Positions 55,869 to 64,000 of a stretch of 64,000 nt of DNA are shown here, one piece after another. The notes under the pieces were generated by a model. The model did no database searches. It was not told the DNA's origin and saw nothing but the letters and a program-made list of their open reading frames with translations. Positions within the stretch are counted from its first letter, which is position 1; each line of letters begins with the position of its first letter. The position numbers were made by a program, and so were the translations under genes. The stretch comes from Nosema muscidifuracis (lineage: Eukaryota; Microsporidia; Nosematidae): NCBI GenBank assembly GCA_028335825.1, contig JAIOKI010000011.1, positions 312,501 through 376,500 of the forward strand, written 5' to 3'.

Positions 55869-56540
55869 TTATTTATTTTCTTTCTTTTTCCAGAATAATA
55901 ACCTCTTAATTTTTTTAGATTTTGATTTCTCAGAAAAATCAAAAAGTTTTTTCGAATCTGGTTCTACTACATTTTCAGATGATGCATCAGATTGTTCTTC
56001 ACTATTTACTGCTAAAGTATCAGAAAATGTTGCATAAAAAGAAATTCCTGGATCTTTTTTATCTTTTTTCTTATCTTTTAAAAATCCAAATAGTTTATTT
56101 TCTTTTATATTCTCATCTTGATTTTCTTTTTTTTCAATATCATCATCTTCTACTGTAATATCTTTCTCGATATCATTATCATCTTCTACATCATCCTTTG
56201 ATTCAAGAGCTGATTCTTGATTTCTAATTACTGACCTACATTTATTAATATTAATTAATATTTTAACCTTTTTTACTATTTCGGATTCTTCTGATGAATC
56301 ATCCTCTATATGGTAACTTTTTGTAGGGAACAGGTTTGCATCAGTAGGTTCTTCAGAAATAGGAAACTTATTTATTGAAGATTTATCATTAGAACAATTA
56401 TTATCTAAAATAATTAATTTATCATCGACCGACTTATCTAAAGAATTTTTTGGAGTAATAGGAAATCTTAAAGATTCTTCACTAGTTTTTTCAACATTTT
56501 CTGATCCAAGTATAAGTTTTATTAATAGAAAATATATCAT
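55869..56540 (-). CDS. Acidic putative secreted protein, unknown function
   Basis: Encodes 223 residues counted from the ATG at 56540; a reading four codons longer would need a TTG start. The CTACCCCA run sits immediately before this ATG, which decides the start. The first ~13 residues (MIYFLLIKLILGS) are a short signal peptide. The body is low-complexity and disordered, with acidic tracts (DDVEDDNDIEKDITVEDDDI) and a basic tail (SKSKKIKRLLFWKKKENK). No domain is recognised. The charge pattern is like that of secreted microsporidian proteins that bind polar tube or wall components, but nothing specific can be claimed. Confidence 0.68.
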   Translation of the reverse strand: MIYFLLIKLILGSENVEKTSEESLRFPITPKNSLDKSVDDKLIILDNNCSNDKSSINKFPISEEPTDANLFPTKSYHIEDDSSEESEIVKKVKILININKCRSVIRNQESALESKDDVEDDNDIEKDITVEDDDIEKKENQDENIKENKLFGFLKDKKKDKKDPGISFYATFSDTLAVNSEEQSDASSENVVEPDSKKLFDFSEKSKSKKIKRLLFWKKKENK

Positions 56541-57769
56541 TGGGGTAGACAAATCTTTATCTTATAAAATAAAAAAAAATTACACTATTATTAGTAATTT
56601 ATTAAATATTGTTTAATTTATAAAATTTGATAAATAAGTTGTATCTTTAAAATTTTGTTTGTTGTTATGAGTCATAAATTAACCTATTTATCAAAAAAAA
56701 ACAAATAAAAAGATATTTTTATAATTTAGTTTTATTCTTTTTTTATATTATGACGAAAATTTAAAAATAAAATTAAATTTCAAAAATCAAAATTGTTTTT
56801 TTTAACTTTAAATATGATAAATTAATATATTATTAGACTTTATAATATATTAAAAAATTGTTTAGCTTTTAAATAATAAAATAAATTAAATTCTTTTAAC
56901 ATTTAAATAATAAAATCAATTAATTTGATTTAGCTTTTAAATAAATAAATAAATTAAATTCTTTTAAATAATAAAATTAATTTGATTTAGCTTTTAAATA
57001 ATAAAATTAATTTGATTTAGCTTTTAAATAATAAAATTAATTTGTTTTAACTTTTTAATAAATAAATAAATTAAATTCTTTTAACTTTAAAAATAATATA
57101 AATTTTTAATATATTTATTTTCAATAGTCAAATTATATTTTTAAGCCTAATATTTGTTTATTAAATGTTGGGAAAACAGAAATAAAATTTCAATATTTTT
57201 AAATTAAAAAATTATTAAAAATAAATTTCATATTTCTTTAATAATTTATAGATTAATTTATGATAAATAAAAACAATAAACATCTTTTTATTTATTTTAC
57301 ATAAAATTTAACACCTCTAATGTTATTAATAGAAATACAATTAGCATCAAATATTTAAATTATAATTATTATAAAAATTACATACCAGTAAATTTTGGTT
57401 GTGGAAAAATAAAAACTCATAATTTACAAAATAATTAATCTTTATCAGAAAATTAATATACTCTTGTAAAACTCTAATTAAAATAGTTATTAGATTATTA
57501 TTAACATATTTTCATTACTTCAATTAAATATTTTTTTCATTAATATGAATATATTAAAACGTACAGTGTATAAGTTTCGTTTACTTTATAAGAATAACTA
57601 AACATAAATTATTCATCATTTATTTATTGATTTCAATTTTAATTAAGATAGAAAATCCTTCATTTTGTTTTTAATTTACCTTGAAAAGTATAAAATATAT
57701 TAGATATGCTGATTATAAAGACTAATATGTAAGAATAGCGAGTAGTTTAAAAATTTAATATAACCATCC
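56541..57769. repeat. Spacer with about 37-bp repeats
   Basis: A degenerate array at about 56870-57090 repeats AATTTGATTTAGCTTTTAAA and AAATTCTTTTAAATAATAAA. No gene is seen in the rest. Confidence 0.65.
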
Positions 57770-58170
57770 TGATATATTATAAATTGGCAATCTGAGAAAA
57801 AAGATATTGATGGTAGAAGTCGGGATTACGAGTTTTGATAATCTAAGAACAGTTGAGACCAAAATAGACATTAGTATGATTTCTTCGCTAACCACGTTGC
57901 GTCGATGTATAAATATAAGTCAAGGGTGATACCAATATGTGGTTACTTGGGATGGATTAACAATGAACTTTTACCAAGGATATAGAGAACTTAAAATAAA
58001 AATTGAGGCAGGAGTCCTCAAGATGACCTTGACGAGTTTAACATTAAAAAGCCGATTAGGAGATAGTATAGGGAATATGGAACTGACAAAGTTGAACATA
58101 AGAAGAAAGTAAATACTGAAATCGAAGATACAGGCTGTTGCACGAAATGATTGATGAGCAACCAACTAAT
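57770..58170 (+). mobile_element. LINE (R4/Dong-like) C-terminal endonuclease region, decayed
   Basis: The + strand at 57800-58140 is far less AT-biased and carries coding text. VEVGITSFDNLRTVETK comes near 57810-57860 and LTSLTLKSRLGDSIGNMELT near 58025-58085. The first phrase matches my memory of the C-terminal restriction-like endonuclease region in microsporidian R4/Dong LINEs, where a PD...VEVGI arrangement supplies the acidic residues. Only the 3' part remains, with several stops and frame changes. Shorter relics of the same text lie near 25.75 and 42.35 kb. Confidence 0.55.
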
Positions 58171-58587
58171 ATAGCAAACCAAATATCTGTAATCATAATA
58201 CTTGAATTATATTAGATTCTCATTTCTTTATTTCTTGTCAAAACTAACTCTTTTCATTTTATTTTTTAGTATTCATTTAAGATGGATAAATTAGAAATTC
58301 ACCAATGAGTTTTAAATATTTTAAAATATTATAAGTCATTTATTTTTAATAATCTATTGGTAAAAAAACTTTTCTTCATCCATGATACATTTATAGTATT
58401 GTTTCTTACTACAAATCATAATATGTCTTTGTACTAATAAGATCAAAATAGATACCAATAGTAGATAACTTCTTATATTCTACAAACATGCTTAATTAAA
58501 TATTTAATGAAAGAATTTATAAATCAAAAAATTATTATCCGTTGTGAATAAAGAACTTTAACTACAAATAATTAAATATAAATCATA

Positions 58588-61263
58588 TTTTGAAATTACA
58601 ATATTTTATTAAAAATATTTTTTTCCTTTTTTACTCGTTACATAAGTTTTTAATAAAAAAATTGTAAATAAAAATTAAATATGACGTCAAACAGATTATG
58701 AATTTATTATAAAATATTCCTTGATAGATTCATATTGATCTAAATTCTTAGATTTAATATGTTTAGAGGCATTTTGAATGTCTGATGCCATAGAATTTTT
58801 CAAAGAAATTAATTTTTTACGTATATTTTTCAAATTATTTATAATATTAAGGTATGAATTGTATGCATCCAAATCAATAAGACCTTCTCTGAAATATTCA
58901 GCTAAAAAAATACTTGGATCATATGAACTTATCGAATGCGTATATTCTGTATGTTTTTTATAAAAATTATGTAAAAACAAAATTCGGAGTAAATTCATTC
59001 TTTTATCAAGTTTAAAGGATTGAGAAAATGAACCAGGTGGTGTAAAGCTATTAATAGCATTAATTAAAAGTTCTAATGATTGTTGTAAGTTTTTTTGTAC
59101 TTTCTGATCATTAATTTCAACTTGTATTTGCTTATTAAAATTATCATGACATTCCTTGATTATATTTTTAACTGAACGAGTATAGTTATAGTAACTATTA
59201 CGCAAATCATTAATTTTTTCAGTACTAAAACAACTTAAATCCAAATTCAATAACTTACTATTCGAACTTAACATAGCAAATTTGTAAAACTTTAACCAAT
59301 CATTTTTACAAGCAGCTTTAAAATTATCAATTCTAAAACTTTTAGTTGTAGAAACATTTGTATTAGTTAATATATTCAAATTAGATTCGATGGTTATAAA
59401 TTCATCACTTTTTGATGTTGAAATGATTGGCTCTGATTCTGACGATGAGATATCCATGTAATCCGGTTCAGTGGTTAAATCAATGATTTCATTTTTTTTT
59501 GACAAGTCTAGCGGGACAGTCTGAAAATCTTGAACATTATCTTTTATATTTGTACTAATCAATAAATTAATATAAAAATAATACATTTGGGTATTAAAAA
59601 AAATTTTAATAAATACTTTTTTTTATATTAAATTTTTTATTAAAAATTTTTTTTATATTAAATTATAAAATGAAATTCGTTTTTGATTAATAAATGAACA
59701 TATGTGGTTAATAATAATCTTTTGTAACTCTGTGAAAATATTATTTTTAATCTTTGAGAAAAATGATCTCATTGTCAAAAACTTCATGTTTTATTATTTT
59801 TATAGAAAAATATAGTTAGCAGATATTCTATATTAAGAGTGCTTAATGATAAAACTCTAAACACTTATTTTATGAATTTTATTACGTCATTTTATATATT
59901 TCAGATCATAATTTTAATTAAATTAGAATAGAAGTAGAAAATATAAAGAGATATAATTACATATATAATATTGCTAGACATAATATTCTGTATATCACAG
60001 AAACTATAATGGTTATGTTACACGTTTCTTATCTAATAATATTGCTGAACATCATTGTAGCATTGAAGCTTGACTTTTAAGAAAATTTAAAATTTTTTAA
60101 CATAAAAAGTATATCTTCATATATTAAATTTTTTAAATTGAATATTACAATATAATATATAATCGATTGAATCAATGAAGACTTCTGCATTCTACCACAA
60201 TAATTTTACATTTTCTTTTGAATGTTTTCTATATGTAAATATTAGTTATGAAATTTCAAATTCTTCGAATTTACAAAAAGTTAAATATAAAATTTTCAAA
60301 TAATCAAATGAGAATAATTTAATCTTATTATAATAATATCACTTTGTTATGAGTTAACTACATTTATGATCTATTTTTTGATTTACTTAAAATATGTCAT
60401 TTTTATCATAAATGAAAAACATTCAAAATTTACTACAAATAATTTAGTGATGATAATTTTTAAGATGCGAAGATAATTTAATTGCATTTAAAAAGTTAAT
60501 TTTATTGATTGGTTTAATAGCTAACAAAAGTCTTTCTTCTATAAAGAACTAAAATTTTGAAATTTATTCAAGTATAGTTTTCTGTTCTTTTTCATTACAT
60601 ACGTAAGTCTCTCAACTTGAATGATCTCTTCATGTTTCAACTTTTCTAGTTCCTTGATCTCCGTGATTTCAAGAATGATATCCACGTCATTTTCATCATT
60701 CTGAAAACATATTATTTGTTGTACTACTTCACCTCACATGATATTATCTTAGTACTGTATATTGATCAACAGTTGTTAGATAGCAAGTCATACTTATATT
60801 TTATCTCTACTTCATTAGAAATATTAATGTGGCACTAGTTTTCTTAAATATATTTTTTCTTCGTTTTACATAGGCACAAAAACTTCTTATTTTATGAACA
60901 GTTCAAATCTATACATAAAAATAAAACAATATGATATGTACTCTATTATAACATGTCTATAGACTATCTTAGATAAATTAGTGATGAGATTATAACATAG
61001 ATGCACTGTTTTTGTGAATATAAAATTTATCTAAAAAACTTTTTGAGTATCAAGTTCAAGCAATTGAATGTAAAGTAGTAAAACAGCGCATATTTTTTTT
61101 AAATTTCAAAAATTGTTCGCGAAATACGTTGATTGAGAAAAAATGTGCTCGTTATAAATATTTTGATAAATAAATGAAAAGGTTAATTAAATATCAAAGT
61201 ATTATTTACTGAACTAGTGATTTTGGTACAAAATGGTAAAATTTCCAAAAAGTTTGTTAATAT
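58588..61263 (-). repeat. Inverted segmental duplication, copy B
   Basis: Reverse complement of copy A (about 21583-24275), including the non-coding flanks and the orphan coding-like fragment (about 60540-60720). Neither 47-bp direct repeat of the copy A locus is found at this copy. Confidence 0.9.
58696..59586 (-). CDS. Secreted protein with a SUMO-interaction-like motif (copy B)
   Basis: Encodes 296 residues and is the twin of 23278-24168, from which it differs at three positions (K15, P25, L237). The same signal peptide, IIDLTTE motif (35-41) and helical body are present, and ATACCCAA again precedes the ATG. The near-identity of both protein and flanks shows recent duplication or gene conversion; both frames have stayed open. 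It points toward the retroelement-rich 57.8-kb side. Copy B lies about 2.4 kb from the diverged relative at 61956-62786, so this locus may be the ancestral site and copy A the derived one (inference). Confidence 0.78.
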   Translation of the reverse strand: MYYFYINLLISTNIKDNVQDFQTVPLDLSKKNEIIDLTTEPDYMDISSSESEPIISTSKSDEFITIESNLNILTNTNVSTTKSFRIDNFKAACKNDWLKFYKFAMLSSNSKLLNLDLSCFSTEKINDLRNSYYNYTRSVKNIIKECHDNFNKQIQVEINDQKVQKNLQQSLELLINAINSFTPPGSFSQSFKLDKRMNLLRILFLHNFYKKHTEYTHSISSYDPSIFLAEYFREGLIDLDAYNSYLNIINNLKNIRKKLISLKNSMASDIQNASKHIKSKNLDQYESIKEYFIINS

Positions 61264-61955
61264 AAATACTGTTTTAAATTATGAATAGTATGTGATTAGT
61301 TTTAAAGTAATAATAATTATTGAATTTTGTTATATTGAGACCTAATATAAATTTATTGAGATTCTTAAATGGTTTCCAAACTGGAAAGCTGCAGGACTCA
61401 ATCAAATATTCAATTTATTCATAAAGATCTTATAAAATAATAAAATCTATATGCTTAAATAACACAGAACAGGCATAGTTCTATAAATGACACATCTACA
61501 TATTTGCAGAAATTACGGATTGAAAACAATAAAGAATCATTCAGTTCAAGAATGTATACGAATAAAGACTTCGAAATCATAGTTGACTCTAGAAATACAA
61601 GTAGTATAAAGATTAAACATAATAAACTTGATGTATTTATAATGCACAGTAGTTATCCAATAGATAGTAATTATATTTTTTTAATTTTGTTTTTTTATGA
61701 AAGATATTAATTATTAATCTAAAGTATTTTCTTAGTAAATATTTTTATTAATTTTTATCATTTAGTTTCATTATATCGGGATAGATTTTTCTTAATAAAA
61801 GTACTGTCTTTATAAGTAAGTATTTTTTTATGATTCAGTTCTAATAAATGCTTTTAAATTATTAAAGAATTATTATTTTCTTCATCCATTTACGACATAA
61901 TGACATCATTGTTTTTTAAAAATTCACTAGATTTAAATAAAAAATCAAATCCACG
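61264..61955 (+). mobile_element. LINE fossil with internal deletion
   Basis: The + strand at about 61350-61430 gives WFPNWKAAGLNQIFNLFIK, resembling the N-terminal reverse transcriptase block of R4/Dong LINEs (PNWKxPGxDxIYNFFIKK). Only ~80 bases later, the frame at 61504-61710 reads like the C-terminal linker and start of the endonuclease (FEIIVDSRN, then IKIKHNKLDVFIM). The conserved Pro-Asp there has become Leu-Asp. The body of the reverse transcriptase is therefore missing. The rest of this interval is AT-rich with no gene. Confidence 0.5.
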
Positions 61956-62786
61956 TTATTCGCAAAGTTGTTTATATCTTATTATTTCTATAATTTTTTC
62001 CAAACTTATAAGAATTTGTTTAAGTATTTCTATTTTTGATGTTTTTGATTTATGAATAGATTTCAAAATTTTATTTATATTTTTACATTCTTTAATATAT
62101 TTTTCTTTTTCAGTACTAAAAGATATGTTATTCAAAATATTGCCATCTAATAAATATTTCTCTATCTTACCAATTGAATTTTCATTGTAAAAGTCATTTA
62201 ACAAATCAATTCTATTCTTTATATATATATATTGATAATTAAAAAAACTTCCTAAAATTAATTTTTTTTTGTCAACATCGCTAAAAATTAGCTTCATAGA
62301 TTCTATGATAGTGCAAAGAAATTCATCTATTTTATTATTCATATTCAAAGGTAATGTTATTTTAGAAACAAAAGATCTAAAATTTTCTATCTTATTTATT
62401 TTTTTGCGAGTCTGATCCACCCAAAGAGCAAATTTTCTCATAAAAGCATTTATTTCTTTTATTTCATTATCGAGAAAATCTACAAAATTGCATGTAACTT
62501 GTAAATTTCTATTCGTATCGTTGATAAAAAATTCTTGTTTTGAATCTTTTGGTAAATCATTAGAAATATCTAAATCACTATCATCAGATATAATAATAAT
62601 TTCTTTAGAGGGATCTCTTTGATTAGTATTTGTATTCATAGATGATAATTCTTCATCATTTATATTTTCTATATTTGATGTTTCATTAAAAAATTTTTTA
62701 TACATCTCTTTTTTGAAGTTGTAATTTCTTGATGATAATATCAAATCTATAAATAAACAGAATATTGTGGTAGATCTTATATTCAT
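61956..62786 (-). CDS. Secreted protein with SUMO-interaction-like motif, diverged relative
   Basis: Encodes 276 residues from the ATG at 62786; a nine-codon longer reading would need a TTG start. A CACCCTCC run lies about 13 bases before this ATG. The signal peptide is MNIRSTTIFCLFIDLILSS. Residues 62-74 (EIIIISDDSDLDI) are an almost textbook SUMO-interaction motif: four hydrophobics followed by Ser-Asp-Asp-Ser-Asp. The helical body aligns loosely with the 296-residue twins: IEKYLLDGNI against LAEYFREGHI, both followed by a Lys/Asn-rich helix of the KNINKILKSI type. The order signal peptide, SIM, helical domain is the same. Possibly a host-directed effector; no enzyme motif seen. Confidence 0.74.
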   Translation of the reverse strand: MNIRSTTIFCLFIDLILSSRNYNFKKEMYKKFFNETSNIENINDEELSSMNTNTNQRDPSKEIIIISDDSDLDISNDLPKDSKQEFFINDTNRNLQVTCNFVDFLDNEIKEINAFMRKFALWVDQTRKKINKIENFRSFVSKITLPLNMNNKIDEFLCTIIESMKLIFSDVDKKKLILGSFFNYQYIYIKNRIDLLNDFYNENSIGKIEKYLLDGNILNNISFSTEKEKYIKECKNINKILKSIHKSKTSKIEILKQILISLEKIIEIIRYKQLCE

Positions 62787-63059
62787 TAATAATGAAGGAG
62801 GGTGTTTTAGCAAATTTATATTTTTTTTAATTTAACAGCATATAAATTATATTTATTTATTATAATATGTATATAAAGAATAGAATTGATTTGTTAAATG
62901 AATTTTACAATTATTACAATTTTGATTTAATGATGACATGTATCAGAAAATGATATATTAAAACATATAAAAATTTAAAATGTAAATAATTATAGACATA
63001 ATTTATGTTAAATGACTATCTGTTATCAAATTATGAAGATTAAAAAAAAATAAATCTGA
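62787..63059. other. AT-rich spacer, no gene seen
   Basis: Promoter side of the SIM-containing gene at 62786. Nothing recognisable. Confidence 0.55.
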
Positions 63060-64000
63060 AGCAAAAATTAATAAAACACCAACCAAATAAGACAATATTG
63101 AGACAAGAGACCATCTTCTATTGACATTTTAGATCCAAAAAATCTTAATACTTCTACGTAATCAGTGCCATTATTTCTCAAGAACAGAGCTCTTGGGAGG
63201 AATGACCAGTAAAAGCTTGCCATATCATATTGAATAGATGGAATCAAATGCCGAAAAAAGAATTAAAAATTTTAGTATCGGAATATAATCTAAAAAAGAA
63301 AGTGCACAAAACTCTAGTGAATGAAAATAGAAAACTGACAAGAGTAAGAAACTACAATGAAGCAAATCTTCTAAATATAATTAAAACACTAGACGAAATG
63401 CTAGAGTAGCCTCAGTAACGAAATAGCTAGATAGGGAAAGATTGATAAGTATTTAAAGAATTGTGGCATTAAATTAGAGAAAAAACGGCTGACAATATAC
63501 AGTCTACGAGCAAAGTGAGCTCGTTGATGACTTTTGCGGAGATAATCGAATGGTTGAATAAATCGGACGGAATTTTTTTACAAATCCATCCTATAAAAAA
63601 TATGACGGATTTAGCAAAAATCTTTCAAACGATCTAAATCATCTACCAAAAATTTAGTATTAAGAAATCACAGCCAAGTACATGAAAATAAAATCCTAGG
63701 AAGAAGATAGAAAAAGAAAATAAACACTAAAAATGCTAGAAGAGTACGAAAAGAATAGTAATAAAACAAGCCTCAATAAAATAAATGAATTAAGAATTTT
63801 AATGCGACCTTTTTATCTAGTATTAGCTAAACCGAAAGATAAAACAAATATAATCTATTGTTAGTGAAAGAATAAAATTTATGTAAAAAAATAAAGAGTT
63901 ACGAAGCAAAAATATCAAATTTGAACTGTAAAGAGGAAGAAACAGAACACTGGTTACAACTGAAGAAATAAAACAATTTTCGAGAAAAACTGTAAGTCTG
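63060..64000 (+). mobile_element. 5' part of a decayed LINE running off the right edge
   Basis: From about 63060 the composition changes abruptly to less AT-rich, protein-like text on the + strand. A 53-codon frame at 63248-63409 (MPKKELKILVSEYNLKKKVH and onward) is the longest piece. A second piece near 63520-63640 reads MTFAEIIEWLNKSDGIFLQI. Near 63930-63985 the wording (EEETEHWLQLKK) recalls the segment before the reverse transcriptase of R4/Dong-type LINEs. Stops and frame changes interrupt it. It continues beyond position 64000, so its state cannot be fully judged. Confidence 0.5.

Noticed and set aside
57971-58165. 64-codon minus-strand frame
   Set aside because: It is the complement of the LINE endonuclease text that reads sensibly on the plus strand.
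61504-61710. 68-codon plus-strand frame as a host gene
   Set aside because: Its wording matches the linker/endonuclease region of the LINE relics, so it is part of a decayed element.

Overview
The window looks like a piece of a microsporidian genome, most likely from the Nosema/Vairimorpha group. It is extremely AT-rich. Its genes are short, mostly single-exon and often shortened relative to fungal homologues. Most starts sit a few bases after a short C or G run (CCC/CCCC or GGG), the start-proximal signal known from microsporidia. The intergenic space is long and filled with minisatellites and decayed retroelements, which fits the expanded Nosema type of genome. No rRNA, recognisable tRNA, CRISPR array or intact transposon was found.

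Layout. 1-11.1 kb is a gene desert with AT-rich minisatellites, an unexplained stem-loop-rich island (3.29-3.74 kb) and a decayed Ty3/Gypsy fossil (6.3-7.5 kb). 11.1-19.7 kb is a housekeeping cluster: a homeodomain protein, thioredoxin reductase, a Sec9/SNAP-25 type SNARE, an Rna14/CstF-77 protein, two unknowns, a free-standing Mad1 C-terminal domain, a small Ctr-like membrane protein and ribosomal protein eL33. 20-49.5 kb is an accessory array: seven diverged minus-strand paralogues of a membrane-anchored or secreted family, two GH19-like secreted proteins, and one large secreted unknown, separated by retroelement fossils. 53.9-56.5 kb is a second small core block: an Sfp1/JAZF1-like zinc-finger protein, proteasome beta-4 and an acidic secreted protein. 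58.6-62.8 kb holds further secreted proteins, and the right edge enters another LINE fossil.

A ~2.7 kb block (about 21583-24275) is present again in inverted orientation at about 58588-61263. Each copy carries one 296-residue secreted protein, and the two proteins differ at only three residues. These proteins and a diverged relative at 61956-62786 combine an N-terminal signal peptide with a SUMO-interaction-motif-like segment (IIDLT beside acids; IIIISDDSD), which makes them effector candidates.

The core genes serve ordinary functions (redox, vesicle fusion, mRNA 3' processing, checkpoint, translation, proteolysis). The accessory genes all look exported or membrane-bound and probably face the host or the spore wall. 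All functional statements rest on reading motifs by eye; no database search was run.
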